Positions 1 to 7,914 of a DNA stretch of 11,185 bases are shown piece by piece. The translations under genes and the position numbers were made by a program. Location of the stretch: NCBI RefSeq assembly GCF_001557235.1, contig NZ_LSJI01000177.1:1-11185 (forward strand), given 5' to 3'. Every line of letters starts with the position of its first letter. The first letter of the stretch is position 1. The notes under the pieces were generated by a model that was not told the DNA's origin, did no database searches, and was given only the letters and a program-made list of their open reading frames with translations. The DNA is from Phenylobacterium sp. CCH9-H3 (lineage in GTDB: Bacteria > Pseudomonadota > Alphaproteobacteria > Caulobacterales > Caulobacteraceae).

Positions 1-62
1 CACAAGGCCGCCGTGTCCTTGTAGGGATCGCCGACGGTGTCGCCGGTCACGGCGGCCTTGTG
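1..62. repeat. 15-base perfect inverted repeat at the window terminus
   Basis: Bases 1-15 (cacaaggccgccgtg) are the exact reverse complement of bases 48-62, with 32 bases between. The inner arm encodes HKAAV of HppA on the minus strand. The outer arm replaces the expected KDTAGP continuation with its mirror image. This is seen directly; whether it is a fold-back sequencing or assembly artefact or real DNA cannot be decided here. Confidence 0.85.
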
Positions 63-2048
63 CGCCTCCGAGCCCTTGCCCCCGTGATGGCCTTCCTCGA
101 TCAGCTTCTTGGCGTTGTCCCAGGCGCCGCCGCCCGACGTCATCGAGATGGCGACGAACAGGCCGGTGACGATGACGCCCATGAGCATGGCGCCAAGGGC
201 CGCGAAGCCGTTCACCTTGCCGGCGATCGAGGTGATCGCGAAGAACAGCACGATGGGCGAGACGACCGGCAGCAGCGACGGGACGATCATCTCCTTGATC
301 GCCGCCGACGTGAGGATGCCCACGGCGCGGCCGTACTCGGGCTTGACCTCGCCGGTCATGATGCCGGGGTTCTCCCGGAACTGGCGACGGACCTCCTCCA
401 CCACGGACTCGGCGGCCCGGCCGACGGCCGTCATCGACATGCCGCCGAACAGGAACGGCAGCAGCCCGCCGAAGAGAAGACCGACGACGACGTAGGGATT
501 GGAGAGGTCGAAGGCGACCGCGCCCAGCCCTTCGAAGTAGGATCCCGGCTCCGCATTGGCCGCGAAGTACTTCAGGTCCTCGGTATAGGCGGCGAAGAGC
601 ACCAGGGCGCCCAGGCCGGCCGATCCGATGGCATACCCCTTGGTGACCGCCTTGGTGGTGTTGCCCACGGCGTCCAGCGCGTCGGTGGTCACGCGGACCT
701 CCGGCGGCAGGCCGGCCATCTCGGCGATCCCGCCGGCGTTGTCCGTCACAGGACCGAAGGCGTCGAGGGCGACGATGAAGCCGGCGAGCGACAGCATCGA
801 GGTGGTGGCGATGGCGATACCGAACAGGCCCGCCAGGTTATAGGTGACGATGATCCCGGCGATGATGACGATCGCGGGCGCGGCCGTCGCTTCCAGGCTC
901 ATGGCGAGCCCCTGGATCACATTGGTCCCGTGGCCCGACACCGACGCCTTGGCCACCGACTTCACCGGCCGGAAGCCCGTGCCGGTGTAGTATTCGGTGA
1001 TCACGACGATCAGGGCGGTGACCACCAGGCCGGCGATGCCGCAGTAGAAGAGCTCGCCCGCGCCGAAGGTGGTGTCGCCCACCGTCACGGTGGTGGTGAC
1101 GAGGCCGTTGATCACCCACCAGAGCGCGCCGACCGACAGGACGCCGGTGACGATCAGGCCCTGGTAGAGGGCGCCCATGATGTTCTGGGACTTGCCGAGC
1201 CGCACCGCGAAGGTGCCGATGATCGACGTGACGATGCAGACGCCGCAGATGGCCAGCGGCAACAGCATCATGTTGGACACTTCCGGCAGGCCGCGGAAGA
1301 AGATCGCCGCCAGGACCATGGTGGCGACCGTGGTCACCGCATAGGTCTCGAACAGGTCGGCCGCCATGCCGGCGCAGTCGCCGACGTTGTCGCCCACGTT
1401 GTCGGCGATCGTGGCGGCGTTACGCGGGTCATCCTCAGGGATGCCGGCTTCGACCTTGCCCACCATGTCGCCGCCAACGTCGGCGCCCTTGGTGAAGATG
1501 CCGCCGCCCAGACGGGCGAAGATGGAGATCAGCGAGGCGCCGAAGCCGAGCGCCACCAGGCTGTCCACTACCTCGCGGCTGGTGTTTTCAAGGGCCATGG
1601 GGCCGGTCAGCACATAGTAGTAGCCGGCGACGCCGATCAGGGCGAAGCCCGCCACCAGCATGCCGGTGATGGCGCCGGAGCGGAACGCGAGCGAGAGACC
1701 CTTGGCCAGGCTCTCGGACGCGGCCTGGGCCGTGCGCACGTTGGCGCGGACCGAGATCAGCATGCCGGCGAAGCCCGCCAGGCCCGACAGGATGGCGCCG
1801 ATGGCGAAGCCGATGGCCGCCTTGGGCCCGATCAGCACGCCCACGAGGATCAGGATCACCACGCCGACGATGCCGATCGCGGTATATTGCTTGTTCAGAT
1901 ACGCCTGCGCGCCTTCCTGGATGGCGGCGGCGATCTCCTGCATCCGGGCGTTGCCCGGCGAGGCCTTCAGGAGCGAAAGGGTCTGGACGACGCCGTAAAG
2001 CACCGCCAGCGCTCCTGCGCCGATCACCAACAGTAGAACGGAACTCAT
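1..2048 (-). CDS. hppA: Membrane-bound proton-pumping pyrophosphatase, K+-independent type; C-terminus cut by window edge
   Basis: Integral membrane enzyme that hydrolyses pyrophosphate and pumps protons out of the cytoplasm. Starting at the ATG ending at 2048, 682 complete codons are visible before the edge; the family is usually about 700 residues, so only the extreme C-terminus is missing. Family landmarks are present: the [11 protein letters not shown] substrate loop starting at Asp190, [18 protein letters not shown] with Cys225, TDNAGG with Asp436, and [11 protein letters not shown] near the end, separated by many hydrophobic segments. [10 protein letters not shown] carries Lys466 and Thr469, the Lys/Thr pair that marks the K+-independent subclass in place of the Ala/Gly of K+-dependent enzymes. 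A GGGG run lies about 10 bases before the ATG. The final residues read KDTAAL where the family normally has KDTAGP; this change falls inside a terminal inverted repeat and may be an artefact. Confidence 0.97.
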   Translation of the reverse strand, partial: MSSVLLLVIGAGALAVLYGVVQTLSLLKASPGNARMQEIAAAIQEGAQAYLNKQYTAIGIVGVVILILVGVLIGPKAAIGFAIGAILSGLAGFAGMLISVRANVRTAQAASESLAKGLSLAFRSGAITGMLVAGFALIGVAGYYYVLTGPMALENTSREVVDSLVALGFGASLISIFARLGGGIFTKGADVGGDMVGKVEAGIPEDDPRNAATIADNVGDNVGDCAGMAADLFETYAVTTVATMVLAAIFFRGLPEVSNMMLLPLAICGVCIVTSIIGTFAVRLGKSQNIMGALYQGLIVTGVLSVGALWWVINGLVTTTVTVGDTTFGAGELFYCGIAGLVVTALIVVITEYYTGTGFRPVKSVAKASVSGHGTNVIQGLAMSLEATAAPAIVIIAGIIVTYNLAGLFGIAIATTSMLSLAGFIVALDAFGPVTDNAGGIAEMAGLPPEVRVTTDALDAVGNTTKAVTKGYAIGSAGLGALVLFAAYTEDLKYFAANAEPGSYFEGLGAVAFDLSNPYVVVGLLFGGLLPFLFGGMSMTAVGRAAESVVEEVRRQFRENPGIMTGEVKPEYGRAVGILTSAAIKEMIVPSLLPVVSPIVLFFAITSIAGKVNGFAALGAMLMGVIVTGLFVAISMTSGGGAWDNAKKLIEEGHHGGKGSEAHKAAVTGDTVGDPYKDTAAL

Positions 2049-2260
2049 AGTCGATAGCCCCTTTGCGATTTGATCGCGGGGGTGACCGGCGGCCGCCTCT
2101 TACGGGCGTGCGTCCGGCTGGCTCCCATCCCCCGACGCGTTTCCCCAAGTGGTTCCCGAGGGCGCGTGGATGCGCCCGTGGAAAGACCGGGGAACGTACT
2201 CAGGTTTTCAGCGGCCGTGCAACCGGCGACGCCGGGGAGCCTCACCCAGAGGCAGGCGGA
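2049..2260. other. Intergenic region upstream of hppA
   Basis: A 212-base gap between the small exported protein and hppA, both on the minus strand. No credible coding frame is seen. It should carry the hppA promoter, but I cannot name convincing -35/-10 boxes. It contains one short perfect hairpin: gggcgc at 2160-2165 pairs with gcgccc at 2172-2177 around a 6-base loop. There is no T-run, so a terminator role for the upstream gene is only a guess. Confidence 0.4.
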
Positions 2261-2686
2261 TCAGCCGCGCAGCTGGCCGACCCGACGGCGCGGCGCCTGG
2301 GAGGTGACGACCACGGAGCGGATCTGGCCGGGCCCGGCGATCGCCGCGGCCTCGCGGGCCAGGGCCGCGGTCAGGCGCGGCGTGTCCACCTGCGACAGAT
2401 CGGCGGGGTTCGTGAACGGCGTGCGGTGGCCCGCCCGGACTAGGGCGTCGCGGAAGAACGGCTCCTTCTCCCGCAAACGCGCCGCGTTGGCGCCGCCGGT
2501 CAGGTTGATGCGGACGTAGACGAAGACGTAGTTGACCAGGAGGCCCTTGTTCACGATCGGCAGCGCCACGGGCTGCAGGTCGACGTACTGGCCGACGTCG
2601 CCCTTGCCCTCCTTCTTGGGCTCCGAGCCCTGGGCCGTCGTGGCGGCCAGGGCGAAGGCTGCGGCGATGAGGGCGCGGCGAATCAT
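2261..2686 (-). CDS. Small exported protein of unknown function, weakly FliL-like
   Basis: A 141-residue protein I do not recognise with confidence. The chosen ATG (ending at 2686) begins a clear signal peptide: MIRR, then a hydrophobic Ala/Leu run to about residue 18, followed by a charged stretch (SEPKKEGKGD). The open frame extends further upstream, but that extension lacks protein-like composition and would bury the signal peptide. The mature part reads YVDLQPVALPI, then an alternating hydrophobic strand (VNYVFVYVRINL, residues 51-62), a helix around FFRDALVRAG, and a final RSVVVTSQAP strand. This order loosely recalls the periplasmic domain of FliL (VDL-P start, one strand, RDAL helix), but it has no FliL membrane anchor beyond the signal and no flagellar neighbours. 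It is divergent from the protease gene and on the same strand as hppA, 212 bases before it. Confidence 0.75.
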   Translation of the reverse strand: MIRRALIAAAFALAATTAQGSEPKKEGKGDVGQYVDLQPVALPIVNKGLLVNYVFVYVRINLTGGANAARLREKEPFFRDALVRAGHRTPFTNPADLSQVDTPRLTAALAREAAAIAGPGQIRSVVVTSQAPRRRVGQLRG

Positions 2687-2810
2687 AGGTCCAGCATGCT
2701 CCCAACGCGTTGCCGCAAGGTTGAGAGGCGCGAGATCACCGGACGTTGCGTGGCGGCGGTCGGGGAACGGTGGTAGCTTCACAGCAATGACATAGGGAGG
2801 ATCACGGAGC
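2687..2810. promoter_or_regulatory. Divergent intergenic region, exported protein / aspartic protease
   Basis: These 124 bases separate two genes transcribed away from each other, so both promoters must lie here or overlap the gene starts. No clear promoter boxes are recognised. A strong ribosome-binding site, AGGGAGG at 2794-2800, lies 10 bases before the protease ATG at 2811 and supports that start. Confidence 0.45.
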
Positions 2811-3764
2811 ATGTCTCCGACCCGTCGCCACGCCGCCCTCGGCCTGCTGGCCGCCGGCGGCACGGCCCTGCCCGCGGCGCGAGCCCTGGCGCAGGACAAC
2901 ACCGCCTCACCCCAGATCGAACTACCCGACGAGGACCACCCGCCCACGGCGCTCGACACCACCAAGGGCCGCTACGAGCACATGCTCGCCCCGGTGCTCA
3001 TCAACGACCAGGGCCCGTTCAACTTCCTGCTCGACACCGGCGCCAACGTCAGCTGCGTCTCGCACAGCCTGATGGAGCGCCTCGACCTGAAGTCGGCGGA
3101 GACGGCGCGGGTCCACACGGTCGTGGGAGTGCGGCATCGGCCGATCGTGACCCTGGACCGCCTGCGGGTCGGGCCCCGTGACCGCCGCAAGGTGCGGGCG
3201 CCCGCCCTGCCCATCAAGGGATCGGATGTCGATGGCATCCTGGGCGTCGACTGGCTGAAGGGCCAGAGGCTGATCCTGGACTTCAAGAACAGCCGGATGG
3301 AGATCACCCGCTCGCAGCCGGACCAGGGGGAGCCGGGCCGCATCGTGATCGTGCCGGCGCGCCGCCGCCACGGCCAGCTCACGATCGTGGACGCCGACCT
3401 CAGCGGAAAGCGGATCAGCGCCATCATCGATTCCGGCGCCCAGGGCACCCTCTGCAACCGCAAGCTCCGCGACCTGGTCCGCGCCCAGGAAGCGCGGCGG
3501 GGGCCGCCTGAGCCGCTCCGGATGGTGCGCATGGAGTCCCTCGCCGGCGAAAGCTTCGTGGGCGAGTCGGTGTTCCTGCCGTTCCTGCGACTCGGCGGCC
3601 TGCATCTCGGCAACGTGCCGGTGACCTATGCCGACATGCACGTCTTCGACATCTGGGGGCTGAAGGACACCCCAGCGCTGGTCATCGGCATGGACCTCCT
3701 GGCCCAATTCGACCAGGTCGCACTGGACTTCGGCCGCTCGCAGGTGCGCTTCGACTTCGTGTAG
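2811..3764 (+). CDS. Exported retropepsin-like aspartic protease with two catalytic halves
   Basis: Predicted periplasmic or surface protease of 317 residues. The N-terminus is a signal peptide: Arg5-Arg6, a hydrophobic stretch, and an ALA cleavage site before Gln28. The Arg pair makes Tat export possible, but the motif lacks the usual Phe-Leu after it, so Sec export is equally likely. Two retropepsin-type motifs are present: LLDTGA with Asp75 and IIDSGA with Asp207. Each is followed by the hydrophobic-hydrophobic-Gly element of a complete lobe: GILGVDWL (about 142-149) and LVIGMDLL (about 290-298). The chain can therefore form an intramolecular pepsin-like dimer with one aspartate per lobe. 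Family assignment is confident; substrate and role are unknown. The gene ends 12 bases from the convergent thiL stop. Confidence 0.88.
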   Translation: MSPTRRHAALGLLAAGGTALPAARALAQDNTASPQIELPDEDHPPTALDTTKGRYEHMLAPVLINDQGPFNFLLDTGANVSCVSHSLMERLDLKSAETARVHTVVGVRHRPIVTLDRLRVGPRDRRKVRAPALPIKGSDVDGILGVDWLKGQRLILDFKNSRMEITRSQPDQGEPGRIVIVPARRRHGQLTIVDADLSGKRISAIIDSGAQGTLCNRKLRDLVRAQEARRGPPEPLRMVRMESLAGESFVGESVFLPFLRLGGLHLGNVPVTYADMHVFDIWGLKDTPALVIGMDLLAQFDQVALDFGRSQVRFDFV

Positions 3765-3776
3765 CCGACCGGAACC

Positions 3777-4751
3777 TCAGCCGTGGCGCCAGCCGCCGGC
3801 GCCGGGATCGACCGCGCGGCCAGCGGCCCGAACCTCCACGCCTTCGCCTTCGCGCACCTCGCCGATCACCGTGAAGCCGGGGGGCTTCCGCACGCCCGAG
3901 GCCATGGTGCAGACCACCTCATAGTCGTCGCCGCCGGTCCCGAGCCGCAGCAGGCTCGCCCCCACGTCCGCCTGTCGCTCCAGCCAGGTCGCCGCCGCCC
4001 CCGAAAGCGGCAGCCGGTCGAGTTCGATCAGCAGGCCCACGCGGCTGGCCTCGGCGATGTGGCGCGCGTCGGCCACCAGCCCGTCCGAGACGTCGGCCGC
4101 CGCCGTGGCGTGCCGGCGAAGCGTCTCCCGCAGGTCGACCCGCGGCTCCGGCATCCGGTAGCGATAGGCCAGGCGGCCGTCGGGATCCTCGATCTGTCCC
4201 TTCACCGCGGCCAGGCCGAGGGCCGCATCGCCGATCGTGCCGCTGACCAGCAGCTTGTCGCCCGGCCGCGCGCCGGCCCGACGCACCATGCGCCCTGCCG
4301 GGACCCAGCCCATCGCCGTGAGCGTACACGTGAACGGGCCCGGCGTGGTCACGGTGTCGCCGCCCAGCAGATCGATGCCGAAGGCCTCCAGGTCCGCGGC
4401 CAGGCCCATGGCGAAGAGTTCGCGGTCGCGGTCGGCAAAGCCCTGCGGCCAGGCGACGGCGAGGAAGGCGGCGAAGGGCTCGGCTGCCTTGGCCGCGAGG
4501 TCCGACACGTTCACCCGCACCAGCTTGCGCGCCACCAGCTCCGGCGCCTCACCCTGCGGAAAATGCACGCCCTCGACGATGGCGTCCTTGGTCACCACCA
4601 GGTCGAAGCCGGGCCGCTGGGGAATGACCGCCGCGTCGTCACGCAACTCGAACGCCCCCGGCGCGCCGCGGGTCAGGGGGCGGAAGAGCCGGGCGATCTC
4701 GCCGAACTCGTCCAGCCCTTTGGGTGGGGCCTCAGGCGCCGGACCGGACAT
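3777..4751 (-). CDS. thiL: Thiamine-monophosphate kinase
   Basis: Cytoplasmic ATP-dependent kinase converting thiamine monophosphate to thiamine diphosphate, the last step of the pathway; PurM/AIR-synthetase fold. Landmarks in order: [11 protein letters not shown] near the start, [46 protein letters not shown] (metal/ATP-binding Asp and Gly-Gly), [23 protein letters not shown] and [17 protein letters not shown] chose the ATG ending at 4751 (324 residues), which overlaps the end of nusB by 20 bases. An in-frame ATG ending at 4766 would add MGWRG and a longer overlap; neither has a strong ribosome-binding site. It is the last gene of the rib-nusB-thiL cluster and probably translationally coupled to nusB. 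Confidence 0.96.
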   Translation of the reverse strand: MSGPAPEAPPKGLDEFGEIARLFRPLTRGAPGAFELRDDAAVIPQRPGFDLVVTKDAIVEGVHFPQGEAPELVARKLVRVNVSDLAAKAAEPFAAFLAVAWPQGFADRDRELFAMGLAADLEAFGIDLLGGDTVTTPGPFTCTLTAMGWVPAGRMVRRAGARPGDKLLVSGTIGDAALGLAAVKGQIEDPDGRLAYRYRMPEPRVDLRETLRRHATAAADVSDGLVADARHIAEASRVGLLIELDRLPLSGAAATWLERQADVGASLLRLGTGGDDYEVVCTMASGVRKPPGFTVIGEVREGEGVEVRAAGRAVDPGAGGWRHG

Positions 4752-5196
4752 CCCGCGCCACCCCATCCAGGGCGCCGTTCACGAACCCGGGCTCGGAGCC
4801 CTCGAAGAAGCTCTTGGCCACCTCGACATACTCGTCGATGGCGACTTCGGTCGGCACGTCCGGCCGGTTGGCCAGCTCGTACGTCCCCGCGCGCAGGATG
4901 GCGCGGACGGTGGCGTCCAGCCGCTCCAGCCGCCAGTTCTCGGCCAGCCGCTTGGCGATGGCCGCATCGACCCGCTTCTGCTCGGCCACCACGCCGCGCA
5001 CGAGCTCGGCGAAGAACGCCTCGTCGGCTGAGGCCAGGGTGTCGCCTTCGCCCTCCACGCCTTCGAGGGCGCGGTCGAAGCGGTGGTCAGTGAACTCGCG
5101 GATCACGCTCTCGACGCCGATGGAGGAGACCTCCATCTGATAGAGGGCCTGGACGGCGGCGAGCCGCGCCACGGAGCGGGACGCATGGGCGCTCAT
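4732..5196 (-). CDS. nusB: Transcription antitermination factor NusB
   Basis: All-helical RNA-binding protein of 154 residues. With NusE (ribosomal protein S10) it binds boxA RNA to promote antitermination on rRNA operons. Landmarks: [16 protein letters not shown] near the N-terminus, [19 protein letters not shown] in the middle, and the C-terminal [18 protein letters not shown] followed by [12 protein letters not shown]. The frame is open 49 codons further upstream, but those residues are shadow coding of ribH and rich in Arg/Gly. The ATG ending at 5196 overlaps the ribH stop in the 4-base ATGA arrangement typical of translational coupling. Confidence 0.97.
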   Translation of the reverse strand: MSAHASRSVARLAAVQALYQMEVSSIGVESVIREFTDHRFDRALEGVEGEGDTLASADEAFFAELVRGVVAEQKRVDAAIAKRLAENWRLERLDATVRAILRAGTYELANRPDVPTEVAIDEYVEVAKSFFEGSEPGFVNGALDGVARDVRSGA

Positions 5197-5657
5197 CGGT
5201 TGGCGCCCGACAGCTGGTGCTTCAGCTCGATCATGGTCAGGGCCGCGCGGGCCGCGCCGCCGCCCTTGTCGCCCTCGCTGATCCGCGCCCGGGCCCAAGC
5301 CTGTTCGTCGTCCTCGGTGGTCAGAACGCCGTTGCCGATGCACAGCTTCTTGCTCACGGTCAGGTCCATGATCCCGCGGGCGCTCTCGTTCGAGACGATC
5401 TCGAAGTGGTAGGTCTCGCCGCGGATCACACAGCCCAGGGCCACATAGCCATCGTAGCGCTTGCCGGCGGGGCGGTGGCCGCCCTCCTCCGCAAAGGCGA
5501 TGGCGCCGGGGATCTCCAGCGCGCCGGGAACCGTCACGACGTCGTACTCCGCCCCGTAGGCGCTCAGCGCCTGGGTCGCGCCCTCCAGCAGGGCGTCGGC
5601 CAGGTCGTCGTAGAAGCGCGCCTCGACAATGAGGATGCGGATCGGCTCGTCGCTCAT
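5193..5657 (-). CDS. ribH: 6,7-dimethyl-8-ribityllumazine synthase
   Basis: Condenses 5-amino-6-ribitylaminouracil with 3,4-dihydroxy-2-butanone 4-phosphate to give lumazine, the penultimate riboflavin step; usually assembles as pentamers or capsids. The protein has 154 residues, normal for the family. Landmarks: [11 protein letters not shown] (44-54), [23 protein letters not shown] (from residue 74) with the conserved His84, [10 protein letters not shown] (107-116) and the [11 protein letters not shown] tail. The start is supported by AAGGA 7 bases upstream. The same frame is open far upstream through ribE, but only the part from the ATG ending at 5657 has RibH sequence. It starts 32 bases after ribE and overlaps nusB by 4 bases. 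Some alphaproteobacteria have a ribBA gene between ribE and ribH; none is present here. Confidence 0.97.
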   Translation of the reverse strand: MSDEPIRILIVEARFYDDLADALLEGATQALSAYGAEYDVVTVPGALEIPGAIAFAEEGGHRPAGKRYDGYVALGCVIRGETYHFEIVSNESARGIMDLTVSKKLCIGNGVLTTEDDEQAWARARISEGDKGGGAARAALTMIELKHQLSGANR

Positions 5658-5689
5658 GGATGGTCCTTCGGGGTCTCGAGCGGAAGCCT

Positions 5690-6280
5690 TTAGGCCGTTT
5701 CGCGCCAGCGGGCGAGATACCGCGCCAGCATGTCGATCTCCAGGTTCACCCGGCTGCCGACCTTGAGGGTCCCCAGGGTGGTCACCTCCCAGGTGTGGGG
5801 GATCAGGTTCACGCCGAAGACATCGTCCTCCACCTCGTTGACGGTCAGGGACACGCCCTCGACCGTGATCGATCCCTTGGGCGCTATGTAACGGTGCAGC
5901 GGCTTCGGGACACGCACCTTCACCCGGTGCGAGCCGCCCTCGCTCTCGATGGAGACCACCTCGCCGACCCCGTCCACGTGGCCCGACACGATGTGGCCGC
6001 CCAGTTCGTCGCCGACGCGGGCGGCGCGCTCCAGGTTGACGGGCCGACCTTCTTGCCAGTCGGACAGCGTCGTCAGCGACAGGGTCTCGCCCGAGACCTC
6101 CACCGCGAACCAGCCCTCGCCTTTCTCCACCACGGTCAGACAGCAGCCGGCGTGGCTGACCGAGGCGCCGATGTCCACGGTCGAGAGGTCGAACCGCGTC
6201 TCGATCTCGAACCGGCGGTCGCGGTTGGTGTCGCGGACGGCGCGCACGCGCCCCACGTCGGTGACGATGCCGGTGAACAT
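5690..6280 (-). CDS. ribE: Riboflavin synthase, alpha chain
   Basis: Dismutates two 6,7-dimethyl-8-ribityllumazine molecules into riboflavin and the pyrimidine that RibH reuses. The 196-residue protein shows the two tandem lumazine-binding barrels. The first begins [12 protein letters not shown] and contains GCCLTV (Cys47, Cys48). The second begins around [13 protein letters not shown] (94-106, His101) and contains [10 protein letters not shown] (141-150). The C-terminal helix is [12 protein letters not shown]. The ATG follows the ribD TGA directly with no intervening base, and GAGGGG lies 4 bases before it within the end of ribD, indicating translational coupling. The gene is also called ribC in some naming schemes. 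Confidence 0.97.
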   Translation of the reverse strand: MFTGIVTDVGRVRAVRDTNRDRRFEIETRFDLSTVDIGASVSHAGCCLTVVEKGEGWFAVEVSGETLSLTTLSDWQEGRPVNLERAARVGDELGGHIVSGHVDGVGEVVSIESEGGSHRVKVRVPKPLHRYIAPKGSITVEGVSLTVNEVEDDVFGVNLIPHTWEVTTLGTLKVGSRVNLEIDMLARYLARWRETA

Positions 6281-6925
6281 TCAGCCCCTCGCGTAGCGTT
6301 CCCAGAGGTCGTCGCCCAGGGCGCTCACCTCTACGCGCCGGAAATGGGGCGCCTCGGCCAGCGCTGCAACCGCCAGGGCGCCGACGGCGGGCCGGCCCTC
6401 GCCGCCGATGAGGATGGGCGCACGGAACCACTCGATGGCGTCCACCAGGCCGCAGCGCAGGAAACTGCCCGCCACCTGGCCGCCGCCTTCGACGAAGAGG
6501 TCGTACAGTCCCTCGGCGGTCAGGGCCTCGACCACCGTCTTGAGCTCTGGCCGGTCTTCCCCCACCGCGCGCACGGTCAGCACCTTCACGCCGGCCTCGA
6601 GGAGCGCCGGGTCTGGATCTTCGGTGGCGATGACATAGGTCGGCACGTCGCGGGCGGTCTTCACCAGCTTGCACTCGGCCGTCAGCCGCTGGCGGCTGTC
6701 CAGCACGACGCGCGCGGGCTGGCGGCCGTTATAGCCTGGGAGGCGGACGGTCAGTTCGGGATCGTCGGCCAGGGCGGTCTCGATGCCCACCAGCACCGCG
6801 TCGTGCGCCGCTCGTAGGCGATGCACCTGTTCGCGGCTCTGCGGACCGGTGATCCAGCGGCTCTCGCCGGCGGCCGTGGCGATCCGTCCGTCCAGCGACG
6901 TGGCGAGCTTGAGGGTGACGCTCAT
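6281..6925 (-). CDS. ribD: RibD reductase domain as a stand-alone protein (no deaminase half)
   Basis: NADPH-dependent reductase of riboflavin synthesis, reducing 5-amino-6-ribosylaminouracil phosphate to the ribityl form. Landmarks of the RibD C-terminal domain: [14 protein letters not shown] from residue 3, RWITG (23-27), [19 protein letters not shown] (42-60), VVLDS (73-77) and [14 protein letters not shown] (143-156). The usual bacterial RibD is about 360 residues with an N-terminal zinc deaminase carrying HAE and PCxxxGxxxPC motifs. This protein has only 214 residues and starts exactly at the reductase domain. An in-frame TAA at 6935-6937 closes the frame upstream, and no deaminase motif is seen anywhere in the window. 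The deaminase must be encoded elsewhere, or the gene is truncated. It could be named as a RibD-C family reductase rather than RibD proper. Confidence 0.92.
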   Translation of the reverse strand: MSVTLKLATSLDGRIATAAGESRWITGPQSREQVHRLRAAHDAVLVGIETALADDPELTVRLPGYNGRQPARVVLDSRQRLTAECKLVKTARDVPTYVIATEDPDPALLEAGVKVLTVRAVGEDRPELKTVVEALTAEGLYDLFVEGGGQVAGSFLRCGLVDAIEWFRAPILIGGEGRPAVGALAVAALAEAPHFRRVEVSALGDDLWERYARG

Positions 6926-7017
6926 CGGGGCGTCTTATGGGCGCCAATCCGCGCGCGAGCAAGATTGGGCGATGCGGACCAGGAGCTTGGGACCCGCAAG
7001 CTGCTGGCCGGCGCGCG
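6926..7017 (-). promoter_or_regulatory. lysR-ribD spacer, possible internal promoter and hairpin
   Basis: A 92-base spacer on the minus strand between the lysR stop and the ribD start. It holds one copy of the flanking direct repeat (6939-6956) and an inverted repeat: agcttg at 6984-6989 pairs perfectly with caagct at 6997-7002 around a 7-base loop. The hairpin could be a weak lysR terminator, but no T-run follows. If lysR transcription stops here, the rib-nusB-thiL genes need a promoter in this stretch; no clear boxes are visible. Confidence 0.35.
6939..6956 (+). repeat. Direct repeat, left copy, flanking the lysR/yjgH-like pair
   Basis: gggcgccaatccgcgcgc matches the copy at 8472-8489 in 17 of 18 bases (a single c/a difference at the sixth base). 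It lies 13 bases before the ribD ATG. Confidence 0.7.
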
Positions 7018-7914
7018 TCAGTCGCTGGCGGTGTCTCGCACCACATCCAGGAAGGCGCGGAGCGCTGGCGGAACTGCGCGACCCCGGGGGTAATATACGG
7101 CCACGTCCTCCGCGGCTTGGGTCCAGTCCCCGAGCACTTCTCGTACCTGCCCGCTGGCGAGCGCGGCGGCGGCGGCCAGGGCGGGTACGTAAGCGACGCC
7201 CACCCCCCGGACCGCGGCCTCGACCATGAGGTCCTCGTCGTCCAGCACGACCGGCGCAGGCACGTCCATGGTCAACGCGGCTCCGCCGCGCTCGAACTCC
7301 CAGCGGTAGAGCTTGCCGCTCGGCAGCCGATGGCCCACGCAACGATGCCGCCTCAGATCGTCTGGCGTCGCTGGAACGCCGGCGCGATCGAGATAGGTTG
7401 GAGAGGCCACGCACATGTACCGGAAGTTCTTGGACAGTCGCATGGCGATCATGTCCCGCGGGATCATGTCGGCGAGCCGGACCCCAGCGTCGAACCCGGC
7501 GGACACGATGTCTATCAGCTTGCCCTCGGCGACCACATCCACAGTGACGTCGGGGAATCGGACGGACATCTGCGGCAGAACCTTGCGAACGATGATCGCG
7601 GCCGCCAGACGCGGCGCGTTGACACGCACGGTGCCGGCCACGCTGCCGCGGAAGGCCGCGACCGCATCCAGCGCCTCATCCAGTTGGACGATAGCGGGCC
7701 GCAGAGCGTCGAGAAGCTGGAACCCCGCCTCGGTCGGAGAGACGCTGCGAGTGGTGCGGTTGAGAAGTCGCACGCCCAGTCCGGCCTCTAAACCGCGAAT
7801 GGCGTGACTGAGGGTCGACGGCGCAGCGCCGAGTTCGTCGGCCGCCCGGCGGAAGCTGCGGTGGGTGGCGACGGCCATGAAGGCCGCGAGATCGTTCAAC
7901 GAAGGGCGGACCAT
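7018..7914 (-). CDS. LysR-family transcriptional regulator
   Basis: DNA-binding regulator of 298 residues, normal for the family. The N-terminal winged helix-turn-helix spans about residues 5-65, with SFRRAADELGAAPSTLSHAIRGLE (20-43) as the helix-turn-helix and the typical GVRLLNRTTRSVSPTEAG after it. The effector-binding domain runs from about residue 90 to the end. I chose the ATG ending at 7914 because MVRPSLNDLAAF is the usual LysR start; a TTG 36 bases upstream is in frame but would add 12 atypical residues. The ligand is unknown. It is divergent from the YjgH-like gene, the classical layout for a LysR protein controlling its neighbour and itself, and is likely to read toward ribD. Confidence 0.94.
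   Translation of the reverse strand: MVRPSLNDLAAFMAVATHRSFRRAADELGAAPSTLSHAIRGLEAGLGVRLLNRTTRSVSPTEAGFQLLDALRPAIVQLDEALDAVAAFRGSVAGTVRVNAPRLAAAIIVRKVLPQMSVRFPDVTVDVVAEGKLIDIVSAGFDAGVRLADMIPRDMIAMRLSKNFRYMCVASPTYLDRAGVPATPDDLRRHRCVGHRLPSGKLYRWEFERGGAALTMDVPAPVVLDDEDLMVEAAVRGVGVAYVPALAAAAALASGQVREVLGDWTQAAEDVAVYYPRGRAVPPALRAFLDVVRDTASD

Noticed and set aside
60..2036. 658-residue open frame on the plus strand opposite hppA
   Set aside because: Composition is dominated by His, Asp, Arg and Gly with no domain, as expected for the antisense of a high-GC gene. The minus strand encodes unmistakable HppA.
2160..2177. Hairpin gggcgc/gcgccc as a terminator
   Set aside because: Six-base stem without a T-run. 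Short GC hairpins are frequent by chance in DNA of this composition, so it is only mentioned in the intergenic entry.
3783..5093. 436-residue plus-strand frame opposite thiL and nusB
   Set aside because: Shadow frame of biased composition; the minus strand carries full-length ThiL and NusB.
5658..6674. Long upstream extension of the ribH frame, giving a 493-residue open frame
   Set aside because: The upstream part lies out of frame over ribE and ribD and is Arg/Gly/Pro-rich. Only the part from 5657 downward is RibH.
5660..6817. 385-residue plus-strand frame opposite ribE and ribD
   Set aside because: His/Gln/Asp/Arg-rich antisense shadow; real domains are on the other strand.
6926..7017. 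Possible remnant of a RibD deaminase domain or FMN riboswitch before ribD
   Set aside because: No deaminase motif in any frame, a stop codon 10 bases upstream, and no recognisable FMN-riboswitch core in so short a stretch.
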